Source: Bin75 sp965223955
Lineage (GTDB): Bacteria; Nitrospirota; Nitrospiria; Nitrospirales; UBA8639
Reading direction: 5' to 3'
Assembly: GCA_965223955.1 (NCBI GenBank)
Contig: OZ245029.1
Coordinates: 2,604,001-2,668,000, forward strand
DNA length: 64,000 bases
Below, piece after piece: positions 1 to 9,022 of this stretch. The first letter of the stretch is position 1. The number at the start of each line of letters is the position of its first letter. Position numbers and translations under genes: made by a program. Below the pieces are notes generated by a model. It was not told the DNA's origin, ran no database searches, and worked only from the letters and a program-made list of their open reading frames with translations.

Positions 1-1230
1 CTCCCCGATTGGTTCAAGCCCGGCCCGCAAGACAAACACTTCTTTGGGATGCCGCCCGGTCCCAACCCAGGGCAAAAGCCTCGCGGGACGGGTATGGGGT
101 CCGGGGTCATCGTGAGTCCCGACGGGTACGTGGTCACCAACCACCACGTCGTCGAAGGAGCGAAAACGGTGACGGTCGCCTTGCTCGATAAACGAGAGTT
201 CACCGGTTCGATCGTGGGGAGCGACCCGCAAACGGATTTGGCCGTGATTCAAATTCAAGGCTCCAACCTGCCGTTCATCGCCTGGGGTGATTCGGCCAAA
301 CTCGACGTCGGGGACTACGTCCTCGCGGTCGGGAGCCCGTTCGGGCTGCACTCCACGGTCACGCAGGGCATCGTGAGCGCCAAGGGTCGTGGCGGCATCG
401 GTATCGCGCAGTATGAAGACTTCATTCAAACCGATGCCGCGATTAATCCCGGGAATTCCGGCGGCGCCCTGGTCAACATGCGTGGCGAATTGGTCGGCAT
501 CAACACCGCCATTCTCTCGAGGACGGGCGGATACCAGGGTGTGGGCTTGGCCATTCCCGCCAGCATCGGCCAACACGTCTATACCAGCCTGGTCACGACG
601 GGAAAAGTGACCCGCGGGTTTTTGGGCGTCGGGATTCAAGCCGTCACCCCCGAGCTGGCCAAGTCGTTTCACCTGGATCGCCCTGATGGAGCCATCGTGA
701 CCGAGGTCCGTGAAGAAAGCCCGGCGGACCGTGCCGGACTCCGGCGAGGCGATACCATCATTCGATATCAGGAACAGCCGGTTGCCGGTCCCAGGGACTT
801 GCAACGGGCGGTGACCACCACCCCGGTCGGGACCGAGGTCACGATGACGATCGTGCGTGACGGAGCAGCACAATCCTTGCGCACGACCATTGGTAAACAT
901 CCGATGAGTCAACAAGTCGCCTCCGCGCAGCAACTCGATACCGAGACCCGTCTGGCCGGACTGACCGTGGAGGATCTCACCCCACGCCTGGCCAAACAAC
1001 TCGGCGTTGACGGCCGCGTCACGGGTGTCGTGGTCACGGGCATTCGCGCGGGCAGCCAAGCCGAGAAGGCCGGACTCGTTCAAGGCGACGTGATCCGTGA
1101 AATCAACCATGAACCGGTTCAATCGTCGCAAGCATTTCGACAAACGGTGAAGGCTTTACCGAACGAGCAACCGATTCTCTTGTTTATCAATCGTCAAGGA
1201 ACACCGCTGTTCCTGACGGTCAAGGTGTAA
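1..1230 (+). CDS. HtrA/DegP-family periplasmic serine protease with two PDZ domains (5' end outside window)
   Basis: This is a trypsin-like envelope protease that degrades or chaperones misfolded proteins. The reading frame is open from the first base, so the N-terminus and signal peptide lie upstream. Counting from the internal Met at 49, the catalytic triad is His33 (TNHHVV), Asp63 (TDLAVI) and Ser137 (PGNSGGAL). PDZ1 covers about residues 200-290 and PDZ2 about 300-393. Two PDZ domains and an intact triad fit the DegP/DegQ/MucD group. A sigma factor gene follows 87 bp downstream on the same strand. The family call is secure; the choice between degP and degQ is not. Confidence 0.93.
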   Translation, partial: LPDWFKPGPQDKHFFGMPPGPNPGQKPRGTGMGSGVIVSPDGYVVTNHHVVEGAKTVTVALLDKREFTGSIVGSDPQTDLAVIQIQGSNLPFIAWGDSAKLDVGDYVLAVGSPFGLHSTVTQGIVSAKGRGGIGIAQYEDFIQTDAAINPGNSGGALVNMRGELVGINTAILSRTGGYQGVGLAIPASIGQHVYTSLVTTGKVTRGFLGVGIQAVTPELAKSFHLDRPDGAIVTEVREESPADRAGLRRGDTIIRYQEQPVAGPRDLQRAVTTTPVGTEVTMTIVRDGAAQSLRTTIGKHPMSQQVASAQQLDTETRLAGLTVEDLTPRLAKQLGVDGRVTGVVVTGIRAGSQAEKAGLVQGDVIREINHEPVQSSQAFRQTVKALPNEQPILLFINRQGTPLFLTVKV

Positions 1231-1317
1231 CCGGGGAAGGACCGTAGGGAATGACGATCGTTGTTCCCTACGGCATCCCCGGAGTTGGATCCTTTTGTGA
1301 CGAGAAAGGAGAGCCCC

Positions 1318-2562
1318 ATGAGCAACACAGCACTCGACAACAAACCGTTCGACCTCGACAAAGGAACGCATCGACGTTCGACAAAGGGCAACCACTCGAA
1401 ATTTTTCCCGCACGGGAGCCCCACGCTGGATACCGCGGTCGAGGATTTCGCGCGCGATGAGAAAGATGACGACAAGGAACCCAAAGACACCGCGCTCGAA
1501 CCCATCTATTTTCGAACGTTTCGGTCACGTCCCCTCCTGGATAAACAGGGGGAATTGGAACTGGCCAAATATATCGACGAGAGCAGCCAAGGCATTCGGA
1601 CCGTGCTCACCACAGTGATTCAAGACGTCGGCGCTCTCGGCGACAGGCCCGAGTTTCAGGAGGCGTTGCATTCCTTGACCGAAATTCGTGGGCTGAGCGG
1701 CTTATCGGCTCCGGCCCTGGACGAGGCGGAAGAACGATTGTCCGGTCTCGGAAACGCCTTATCCGGTCGTGGACTCAAAGACCGCCTGCTCGGGAAACGT
1801 CTGCAACGGCTTCAACACGAATTGGCCGAACACCGCGTGCAATTGGAACGGGCAAAGGAAGGGTTGGTTCAGCGGAACCTCCGCCTGGTCGTTGATATTG
1901 CCAAACGCTTTACGGGACGCGGGCTGAATTTTTTGGATCTCATTCAAGAAGGCAACATCGGGTTGATGCGGGCGGCCGAACGTTTTCAATATCAGAAGGG
2001 GTTCAAATTCAGCACCTATGCCACGTGGTGGATACGCCAGGGCATTTTACGCGCCGTGGCCGATCAGTCCCGGACCATTCGGGTTCCGGTTCATACGACC
2101 GAAGCGTGGCAACGCATGATCAAGATCTCCCATCGTTTGGCGCAACAACTGGGCCGCGAGCCCAGTCACGAGGAAACTGCCCTGGCGTTGGCCATCAGCC
2201 CCGAACGGGTGCAGCACACGACGCGGGCGTTTTTGGAACCGATTTCTTTTGACCAACCCAATGCCGACGGTGAGAACTTCCTGGCGGACTGTCTTCCGGA
2301 TACCAATGCTCCGGCTCCGGATGAACACCTTCAAGAAGAACAGATGAGGACCAAACTGCATCATGTTCTTGGGAACCTGACGCCACGAGAAGAGCAAGTG
2401 ATCCGGTTACGTTTCGGAATCGGCAATGGACAGTCCCGAACGCTTGAGGAAGTGGGCAAACTCTTGAACGTGACGCGTGAACGGATTCGGCAAATCGAAG
2501 TGCTGGCTCTGAAAAAACTTCGCGAGCCGACGATTAAGGCGCAGTTGACCTCGATGCATTAA
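1318..2562 (+). CDS. RNA polymerase sigma-70 family factor (RpoD/RpoS type)
   Basis: Primary or primary-like sigma factor that directs core RNA polymerase to -35/-10 promoters. The start ATG at 1318 follows AGAAAGGAGAG and gives about 414 residues, intermediate between RpoS and a full RpoD. Region 1.2 is near residues 60-90. Region 2 holds the RFTGRGLNFLDLIQEGNIG and FSTYATWWIRQ motifs, so core binding and -10 recognition are intact. Region 3 follows, and region 4 has a helix-turn-helix ending in RERIRQIEVLALKKLR. There is no long region 1.1. The stop codon overlaps the stop of the convergent peptidase gene in the palindrome TTAA. It could be a housekeeping or a stationary-phase factor; the sequence does not decide. 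Confidence 0.93.
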   Translation: MSNTALDNKPFDLDKGTHRRSTKGNHSKFFPHGSPTLDTAVEDFARDEKDDDKEPKDTALEPIYFRTFRSRPLLDKQGELELAKYIDESSQGIRTVLTTVIQDVGALGDRPEFQEALHSLTEIRGLSGLSAPALDEAEERLSGLGNALSGRGLKDRLLGKRLQRLQHELAEHRVQLERAKEGLVQRNLRLVVDIAKRFTGRGLNFLDLIQEGNIGLMRAAERFQYQKGFKFSTYATWWIRQGILRAVADQSRTIRVPVHTTEAWQRMIKISHRLAQQLGREPSHEETALALAISPERVQHTTRAFLEPISFDQPNADGENFLADCLPDTNAPAPDEHLQEEQMRTKLHHVLGNLTPREEQVIRLRFGIGNGQSRTLEEVGKLLNVTRERIRQIEVLALKKLREPTIKAQLTSMH

Positions 2563-4640
2563 GGCGAATCAGCCAGGTTCGCCAGGTCCAAGAGGAAGGT
2601 GTAGATGAAGGCCAATTCCTTGTATCGCTGAAACCGGCCGGACGCCCCTCCATGGCCCGCGTCCATGTTGGTTTTGAGGAGCAATCGGTTCCGGTCGGTT
2701 TTCACGCGACGTAATTTGGCCACCCATTTCGCGGGCTCCCAATATTGTACTTGGGAATCATGGAGCCCCGTGGTCACCAGTAAATGAGGATAGGCCTGTT
2801 CCCTGACGTTGTCATAAGGGGAATAGGACACCATATACTCGTAAGATTCTTTTTGGTTGGGATCGCCCCATTCATCGTATTCTCCCGTGGTCAGGGGGAT
2901 CCTGGAATCCAACATCGTGGTCATGATGTCGACAAACGGGACTTGCGCCACCACCCCGTGAAACACATCGGGCCGCATGTTGACCACCGCCCCCATGAGC
3001 AGCCCTCCGGCACTGCCACCCATGGCATACACGTGCTCTTTTGCGGCATAGCCTTCTTGCACCAGGTGTTCGGCACAGGCGATAAAATCCGTAAACGTGT
3101 TTTTCTTGTGAAAGAGTTTTCCGGTCTCATACCATTCACGGCCCAACTCTTCCCCTCCCCGGACGTGCGCGATGGCAAACACGAACCCCCGATCGAGCAG
3201 GCTTAAGCGTGGAGAGCGAAAGTCCGCGTCAAAACTCATCCCGTAGGCCCCATAGCCATACAGCAGAAGCGGGTTCCCCCCGGGTTTTTGAAGACTTTTC
3301 CGGTACGCCAACGAAATCGGAATCCGTTTCCCGTCCGGTGCCGTGGCCCACGTCCGTTCAGTGGCGTAGTGCGGGATCTCGAACCCGCCCAGGATCTCTT
3401 CCTGTTTCAGCAAGACCTTGCTGCGGGTGTGCATGTCATAGTCATACACCGAATCCGGCGTCGTCATGGAGGTATACCCGTACCGCAAGGTCGACGTGTT
3501 GAAATCGGGATTTTTCCCCAACGCTGCCGAATACGCCGGTTCTCCGAAATCCACGTCATGTTCGCCTTTCCCCTTCCACGGGATAACGCGTAACCGCACC
3601 AGCCCCTGATGCCGCTCTTCCGCTACCAGGAAATCCCGAAATAATTCAAAGGACTCAAGCAGGACGTCGTCACGATGAGGCAGGACTTCCTGCCACGACG
3701 ACCGGTCCGTTTGCCGGAGAGGCGTCTTCATGAGGCGAAAGTTCTTCGCATCCCAGTTGGTCAGAATATAAAACCTGTCTTCGTAATGATCGACGTCATA
3801 TTCGTGAAATCGCTCGCGAGGGAGAAATACTGAAAATTCGCCGTCAGGATTATCCGCTGCAAGATAGCGATACTCCGTGCTCACGGTTTGATGCGAAGCA
3901 ATCATCAGGTACTGCTTCGATTTGGTCTTGAAGACGGCCGTGGAAAACGCCTCGTCCTCTTCTTCGAACACCAGGACGTCGGAAGACGGGTCACCACCCA
4001 ACCGGTGCCGCACCACCTGAAACGCGCGCAGGGTCTTCGGGTCCTGTTTGCCGTAGAACAGCGTCCTGTTGTCATTGGCCCAGGCGAGGGTTCCCGTCAC
4101 GTTTTCAAGCACGTCGTCCAACAACTCACCGGTTGCCAGATTCTTGAAGCGCACCGTGTAAATGCGCCTCCCCTGCGTATCGAACGCGTACGCGAGCAGA
4201 TCCTGGGCAAAGCTCACGGCCATCCCGCCGATGGCAAAAAATTCATGGCCCTCGGCCAACACGTTCACGTCCAACATCAGCTCTTCCCGGGCGTCCAACG
4301 TCTCTCGCTTCCGGCAATACAGGGGATATTCTCTCCCCTCTTCATATCTCGTGTAATAGTAGTAGTCATCGAGTTTGTAGGGAACGGACAAATCAGTCTG
4401 TTTGATTCGGTCCTTGATCTCTTCAAACAGGGTTTCCTCGAACTTCGCGCGGTGGGCCATGACTTTCCGGGCATAGTCATTCTCTTCCTCGAGATAGGCC
4501 GGCACGTCGGGATTGTCTCGTTCAGACAACCAATAATACTGATCGACCCGTGACCGGCCGTGCTCTTCCAAGGTCGTGGGAATCGTTTTGGCTATGGGAG
4601 GAGTCAACGTCCCGAGGGACGCGTTTCGGTCGGCTGGCAT
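2559..4640 (-). CDS. ptrB: Oligopeptidase B (S9A prolyl-oligopeptidase family)
   Basis: Cytosolic serine peptidase cleaving short peptides after basic residues. At 693 residues it matches the family length (about 690). The N-terminal two-thirds is the seven-bladed propeller, beginning with HGRSRVDQYYWLSERDNPDV, typical of oligopeptidase B. The C-terminal alpha/beta hydrolase has the nucleophile motif GGSAGGLLMG and the catalytic His in DAGHGGASGR. Acidic residues near DEWGDP agree with the oligopeptidase B rather than the prolyl oligopeptidase branch. No signal peptide is seen. The gene stands alone, convergent with the sigma factor, and its upstream region is repeat-rich. Confidence 0.92.
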   Translation of the reverse strand: MPADRNASLGTLTPPIAKTIPTTLEEHGRSRVDQYYWLSERDNPDVPAYLEEENDYARKVMAHRAKFEETLFEEIKDRIKQTDLSVPYKLDDYYYYTRYEEGREYPLYCRKRETLDAREELMLDVNVLAEGHEFFAIGGMAVSFAQDLLAYAFDTQGRRIYTVRFKNLATGELLDDVLENVTGTLAWANDNRTLFYGKQDPKTLRAFQVVRHRLGGDPSSDVLVFEEEDEAFSTAVFKTKSKQYLMIASHQTVSTEYRYLAADNPDGEFSVFLPRERFHEYDVDHYEDRFYILTNWDAKNFRLMKTPLRQTDRSSWQEVLPHRDDVLLESFELFRDFLVAEERHQGLVRLRVIPWKGKGEHDVDFGEPAYSAALGKNPDFNTSTLRYGYTSMTTPDSVYDYDMHTRSKVLLKQEEILGGFEIPHYATERTWATAPDGKRIPISLAYRKSLQKPGGNPLLLYGYGAYGMSFDADFRSPRLSLLDRGFVFAIAHVRGGEELGREWYETGKLFHKKNTFTDFIACAEHLVQEGYAAKEHVYAMGGSAGGLLMGAVVNMRPDVFHGVVAQVPFVDIMTTMLDSRIPLTTGEYDEWGDPNQKESYEYMVSYSPYDNVREQAYPHLLVTTGLHDSQVQYWEPAKWVAKLRRVKTDRNRLLLKTNMDAGHGGASGRFQRYKELAFIYTFLLDLANLADSP

Positions 4641-4883
4641 AAAATACTCCTTGTCAGGTGGTATGAAAATAGCCCAAATCTGTCATCCTGAGCGAAGCGC
4701 TTGTCCTGAGCGAAGCGAAGGAACTATCTGCTTTTCCAGGCATTCGGTTATCGAAACTACGAGATTCCTCGCTACGCTCGGAATGACCATGTTGGTGTGG
4801 TTAGTTCCTTCATTCTGTCAACGAATTAGTGAACATTTACAATCTGCGGAAGCAGGAATCCAGTGTCGTTATTGCTTTTTCTG
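4641..4883. repeat. Intergenic dispersed repeats (CTGTCATCCTGAGC type)
   Basis: No gene is seen here. Positions 4680-4795 hold a composite repeat with the unit GTCCTGAGCGAAGCGAAGG, closely matched at 14996-15080. Positions 4816-4842 hold the repeat TCAACGAATTAGTGAACA, which recurs near 11469, 14774, 22196, 44774, 48712 and 51415. A GGAATCCAGTGTCGTT motif lies at 4855-4870. Confidence 0.75.
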
Positions 4884-5894
4884 TCATCCTTGCGCACGCG
4901 AGGAGGTGGATTCACATTTGAAGTGCAACAGGTGGTTTCTAAAAACCTCGGCGGGCGTCTGATAGCCGAGACATTTCCGCGGGGTATTATTGTATACCTG
5001 AACCAGATGCGTAAAGTGTTCATCGGAGAGAGCCACCAAGTCGGTCTTGCGGGGCAGGGTCCGGCGCAAGCGGCCGATGGCGTTTTCGACGCCGCCCTTT
5101 TGCCAGGGCGAGTGGGTCTCACAGAAGAAGGTTTCGAGGCCGAGCGTATGGAGGGCATAATGCCGCGCAAACTCCGTCCCGTTATCGAAGGTGATTGTTT
5201 GGCGCCACGTGGAGGGCAAGGGCGCGAGGAGGGTGGCGATGGCGTGGGCGATCGGCGCGGCGGCTTTGCCGGGGGGGCGCGCGGCGATCAGCAGGCGGGA
5301 GTGGCGCTCATGGAGGGTCAAGATGGCTTGGCCGTAGATCCGGAACAACATCAGATCGGCCTCCCAATGGCCCGGGGTACGGCGATCCGCGACCGCCGCC
5401 GGCCGCTCCGCCAGCGGGCGGCGCAGAGCGATAAAGGACGCCGGGCTGCGCCCCTTGTAGCAACGGCGCCCGCGTTTGGCTTTGGCCTGCGGCAGATAGT
5501 GGCGCCAGGCGTACTCTGTTTTGCGGGCCATCTGCGCATAGATGAAGCGGTAGATGGTCTCGTGGGAGATGACCGGTCGGTGCTGCTCCCGAGCGAGGCG
5601 GCCGGCCACCTGTTGGGGGGACCAGCCGTGTTGAAGCTGCGCCAGGACCGTGGCGCGGAGCGTGCTGTCGCGGTCGAGCTTGGAGCCCTGCCAGCGGTGC
5701 GCCCGGGCTTGTTGGTCGGCATAGCCTGGGCGGTAGCCCTGGGTGGTGGACCCATTGCGGTTCAGCTCCCGAGCCACAGTCGATGGCGCGCGATCCAGAG
5801 TTGCCGCAATTTGGCGGATCGAGTGTCCCGTGGTGTGTAAGCGGGCCATTTCACAGCGGTCTTCAAGGGTGAGTTGTGTGTAGTAGCGTCCCAT
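4884..5894 (-). CDS. IS30-family transposase
   Basis: DDE transposase of 336 residues. An N-terminal helix-turn-helix (TLEDRCEMARL, RQIAATLDRAPSTVARELNR) is followed by the catalytic core. The first Asp is in HWEADL, the second in TFDNGTEF and the Glu in WQKGGVENAIGRLR, so the triad is intact. The reading frame runs through the left inverted repeat (4910-4930, encoding HFKCE) and stops 26 bp outside it. The last residues and the stop codon therefore come from flanking DNA. The protein should be active unless the extra tail matters. Confidence 0.93.
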   Translation of the reverse strand: MGRYYTQLTLEDRCEMARLHTTGHSIRQIAATLDRAPSTVARELNRNGSTTQGYRPGYADQQARAHRWQGSKLDRDSTLRATVLAQLQHGWSPQQVAGRLAREQHRPVISHETIYRFIYAQMARKTEYAWRHYLPQAKAKRGRRCYKGRSPASFIALRRPLAERPAAVADRRTPGHWEADLMLFRIYGQAILTLHERHSRLLIAARPPGKAAAPIAHAIATLLAPLPSTWRQTITFDNGTEFARHYALHTLGLETFFCETHSPWQKGGVENAIGRLRRTLPRKTDLVALSDEHFTHLVQVYNNTPRKCLGYQTPAEVFRNHLLHFKCESTSSRAQG

Positions 5895-5933
5895 GGCAAC
5901 ACCTTAACAAGGTGTTGCACTTCGTTTGTGAAT
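4910..5933 (-). mobile_element. IS30-family insertion sequence
   Basis: About 1.02 kb. The imperfect 21-bp terminal inverted repeats at 4910-4930 and 5913-5933 share TTCACA and GAAGTGCAACA and differ at three central bases. One transposase gene fills the element. It sits inside a dispersed repeat: AATCCAGTGTCGTT lies on both sides (4857 and 5941). I could not find a convincing target-site duplication. Confidence 0.85.
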
Positions 5934-6047
5934 TTAGGGGATCCAGTGTCGTTGTCCTGGCGAACGGAGGGAAAAAACGACCCTGGATCCCCGATCAAGT
6001 CGGGGATGACAGAAAAACAGGTTGGTTGCCCGGATGCAGAGGTGGAA
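5934..6047. repeat. Dispersed repeat flanking the IS30 element
   Basis: Contains GGGGATCCAGTGTCGTT, then CCCTGGATCCCCGATC and GTCGGGGATGACAG (5937-6012). The same composite occurs at 63246-63333. No gene is seen. Confidence 0.7.
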
Positions 6048-7046
6048 CTAACTAGAATACAAATGGCACCAGACTTTGTGACCGGCTTCGGGTTTCCCGA
6101 TTTGGATGAGCGGGGGATCGGTGGTTTTGCACTGCTCCATCACCTGCGGGCATCGCGTGTGGAACCGGCAGCCGGCGGGCGGGTTCAGCGGCGTCGGCAC
6201 GTCACCCGACAGCAGGATGCGTTCGCGTTTCACCGTGGGATCCGGCAAGGGGTTGGCGGAAAGCAGGGCCTGGGTATAAGGATGTTTGGCGTCGGAAAAT
6301 AAAGTGTCTGCAGGAGCCACTTCCGCCAGTTTTCCCAAATACATCACGGCGATCCGGTCGGCCAGATACTGCACCACGTTCAAGTCGTGCGTGATGAATA
6401 AGTAGGACAGGTGATAGTCCGCCTGCAGATCCTTGAGCAGGTTGATGATCTGCGCCTGAATGGACACGTCCAGGGCCGAGACCGCTTCATCGCACACGAT
6501 CAGCTTCGGGTTCAGCGCCAGCGCGCGCGCAATACCGATCCGCTGGCGTTGCCCTCCGGAAAATTCATGCGGATAGCGCGAGGAATGATCCGGCCTCAGG
6601 CCCACGCGGTCGAGGAGTCGACACACCTGCTCCGTCAAGTCCCGGCCTTTGGCCAGGTGATGGACCTTGAGCGGCTCGCCCACGATGGAGCCGACGGTCA
6701 TGCGAGGATTCAGCGAACTGTAGGGATCCTGGAACACGATCTGCATCCGTCGGCGCGTGGCCCGCAACGTTTTGGAATCCATGGCAAACAGGTTCCGGCC
6801 TTCGAAAAACACCTCGCCGCCGGTGAGCGGCTGTAACCGAAGCACGGTTCGGCCCACGGTGGTTTTACCGCAACCGGATTCCCCAACCAACCCGAAGGTC
6901 TCTCCGGACTTGATGTCGAACGTCACGTCATCCACGGCCTTGACCCACGCGGACACGTTCGACAAGAGGCCGCTTCGGACGGGAAAATATTTTTTGAGGC
7001 GCGTGACCTCAAGCAAGGGCTGCCCATCAGGTGGTTTTACGTCCAC
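6048..7046 (-). CDS. dppF: Peptide ABC transporter ATP-binding protein (DppF/OppF type)
   Basis: Second ATPase of the peptide uptake system; hydrolyses ATP in the cytoplasm to drive import through the B and C permeases. Walker A is GESGCGKTT, the signature FSGGQRQRIGIARAL, Walker B LIVCDEAVSALD, and the C-terminal oligopeptide-transporter extension carries HTRCP and a Cys cluster. I prefer the GTG start at 7046, four bases after the upstream stop at 7051 and about 10 bases after GGGAGA. In-frame ATGs at 7127 and 7091 would overlap the upstream gene. It is the last gene of the operon. Substrate (di- or oligopeptide) cannot be read from sequence. Confidence 0.88.
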   Translation of the reverse strand: MDVKPPDGQPLLEVTRLKKYFPVRSGLLSNVSAWVKAVDDVTFDIKSGETFGLVGESGCGKTTVGRTVLRLQPLTGGEVFFEGRNLFAMDSKTLRATRRRMQIVFQDPYSSLNPRMTVGSIVGEPLKVHHLAKGRDLTEQVCRLLDRVGLRPDHSSRYPHEFSGGQRQRIGIARALALNPKLIVCDEAVSALDVSIQAQIINLLKDLQADYHLSYLFITHDLNVVQYLADRIAVMYLGKLAEVAPADTLFSDAKHPYTQALLSANPLPDPTVKRERILLSGDVPTPLNPPAGCRFHTRCPQVMEQCKTTDPPLIQIGKPEAGHKVWCHLYSS

Positions 7047-7050
7047 GGCG

Positions 7051-8034
7051 TTACGTTCTCCCGGGTTGATGCAACCAGCACACGACTTCATGGCCCGGCT
7101 CGATTTCAATGAGCGGCGGCTCCTCATCGGGGCAACGGTCCAACACGGCCGGACACCGGGTCGAAAAGTGGCAACCCCGACAATACATCAGGGGAGAAGG
7201 AACCGTGCCCGGGATCGATTCGAGCCGGGTTTCCCGCGCACCGGGCTTCGGCAACGAGCGCAACAACGCGCGCGTATACGGATGCGACGGCGTGGCAAAA
7301 AGTTGGGGCACGCTCGCGCGTTCCACGATTCGACTGGCGTACATCACGATGACGTCCTGCGCGAACTGCGCCACGACGCCCAGGTTATGCGTGATCAGCA
7401 GGATCGCCATACCCATTTCCCGTTGCAGTTCTTTCAGCAGTTCCAGGATCTGGGCCTGAATCGTCACGTCCAACGCCGTGGTCGGCTCATCGGCAATGAG
7501 CAGGTCGGGCTGGCACGCCAGGGCCATGGCAATCATCACCCGCTGTTTCATGCCGCCGGACATTTCGTGCGGGTATTGATCGATGCGCTTGTCCGGTGAA
7601 GAAATATGGACTTTCTCCAGTAGGCGAAGGACTTCCCGCCGGATCTCGCGTTTGGTCAGGGTCGTATGAATCTCCAATACCTCACCGATCTGGTCGCCGA
7701 CCGTGAAGACCGGATTCAGCGACGTCATGGGTTCCTGAAAGACCATGCTGATCTGATTGCCGCGTATCCGTCGAATGTCCTTATCGGGCAAGGTCAGCAA
7801 GTCGGAGCCCTTAAACACCACCTGCCCGCCCACCACCTTTCCCGGAAAATCCACCAACTGCATGATGGACAGGGCCGTCACGGATTTCCCGCACCCCGAT
7901 TCTCCAACGAGCGCCACGGTTTGTCCCGGCTGAACCGAGAAACTGACGTCCTCGACGGCTCGAATTTCACCCTGGTCCGAAAAGAAGGACGTGGAGAGGT
8001 GCGAAACCTCCAGGAGATGAGGTGAGGCATTCAT
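7051..8034 (-). CDS. dppD: Peptide ABC transporter ATP-binding protein (DppD/OppD type)
   Basis: First ATPase of the peptide importer, 327 residues. Walker A is GESGCGKS near residue 43, Q-loop MVFQEPMTSLNP, signature MSGGMKQRVMIAMAL, Walker B LLIADEPTTALD, switch His in ITHNLG. The C-terminal region carries the CRGCHFSTRCP cysteine motif of OppD/DppD proteins. It starts 3 bp after the dppC stop, so translation is likely coupled. Confidence 0.92.
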   Translation of the reverse strand: MNASPHLLEVSHLSTSFFSDQGEIRAVEDVSFSVQPGQTVALVGESGCGKSVTALSIMQLVDFPGKVVGGQVVFKGSDLLTLPDKDIRRIRGNQISMVFQEPMTSLNPVFTVGDQIGEVLEIHTTLTKREIRREVLRLLEKVHISSPDKRIDQYPHEMSGGMKQRVMIAMALACQPDLLIADEPTTALDVTIQAQILELLKELQREMGMAILLITHNLGVVAQFAQDVIVMYASRIVERASVPQLFATPSHPYTRALLRSLPKPGARETRLESIPGTVPSPLMYCRGCHFSTRCPAVLDRCPDEEPPLIEIEPGHEVVCWLHQPGRT

Positions 8035-8037
8035 GGT

Positions 8038-9015
8038 TCAGCGTTTCCGCAATTTCGGATTGAGAGCTTCACGCAGTCCTTCCCCGACCAGATTAAACGC
8101 CAACACCACAACCAGAATCGCAAAGCCCGGAATAAAAAAGAGCCAGGGGGCGTCGAAGATAAACCCCTTCCCGTCGGCAAGGATATTGCCCCACGTGGCA
8201 TACGGCGGTTGCACGCCGAACCCGAGAAAACTCAAGCCCGACTCGGTCAGGATGGCCGTGGCTACGCCGATGGTGGCCGAGACCAACACGGGGGCCATGG
8301 CATTAGGGACCATGTGGGAAAAAATCACGCGCCGGTCCCGGGCACCGATCGACGTGGCGGCCACCACGAAATCCTGTTTGCGCAAAGCCAGAAATTCGGC
8401 GCGGACGAACCGGGCGGTCCCCATCCAACTGGTCATCCCGATCACGATCATGATGTTATAGATGCTGGGCGGCAGGAGGGCAACCACCGTGAGGATCAGG
8501 AAAAAAGTCGGAAAACACAACATCACGTCGGTAAACCGCATGATGAGGGTATCGACCGTCACCACGCCGAGCTTGACGTTGCCATAAAACCCGGACAGCC
8601 CCCCCAGCACGATGCCGATCGCCAAGGAAATACCGACGGCGATAAACCCGATGGACAACGACACGAAAGACCCTTGGAGCATGCGCGCGAACACGTCACG
8701 GCCCAATTCATCCGTCCCCAACAGATAGATGCCGCCGAACGGTCGATCATGGGCGGGGATCTCGTCCGGCGACGAGAAGGTCAAGGGCGGCAGAAATTTT
8801 TCCGGCAGGCGGACGACTTCGGGATCGAACACGACCACCCATTCGGTCAGGACTTTTCCAAACACCGCCGTGAACAAGAGCAACACCAGGACGTAGGCCC
8901 CCGCCACCGCAAGACGATCCTTTTGAAACAACCGGAAGGACTCCTGCCACGGCGTTTCCAAAGGCGGAAGTTCTTCGCCAAGCTGCGTCGAGTCCTTTGT
9001 CACAACGTTTTCCAC
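8038..9015 (-). CDS. dppC: Peptide ABC transporter permease (DppC/OppC type)
   Basis: Inner-membrane permease of 325 residues. An N-terminal membrane segment near residues 37-57 is followed by a long periplasmic loop and five more membrane segments. The GTDELGRDVFARMLQGSFVS motif starts the OppC core, and the EAA loop (SIGARDRRVIFSHMVPNA) contacts the ATPases. The start is a GTG at 9015, preceded by TGAGGGAG. The next gene upstream in the operon, dppB, is separated from it by an inserted IS481-type element. Confidence 0.9.
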   Translation of the reverse strand: MENVVTKDSTQLGEELPPLETPWQESFRLFQKDRLAVAGAYVLVLLLFTAVFGKVLTEWVVVFDPEVVRLPEKFLPPLTFSSPDEIPAHDRPFGGIYLLGTDELGRDVFARMLQGSFVSLSIGFIAVGISLAIGIVLGGLSGFYGNVKLGVVTVDTLIMRFTDVMLCFPTFFLILTVVALLPPSIYNIMIVIGMTSWMGTARFVRAEFLALRKQDFVVAATSIGARDRRVIFSHMVPNAMAPVLVSATIGVATAILTESGLSFLGFGVQPPYATWGNILADGKGFIFDAPWLFFIPGFAILVVVLAFNLVGEGLREALNPKLRKR

Positions 9016-9022
9016 GACTCCC

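Noticed and set aside
4863..5840. Plus-strand frame of 325 codons across the IS30 element
   Set aside because: It is the complement of the transposase, whose DDE residues and terminal repeats are clear.
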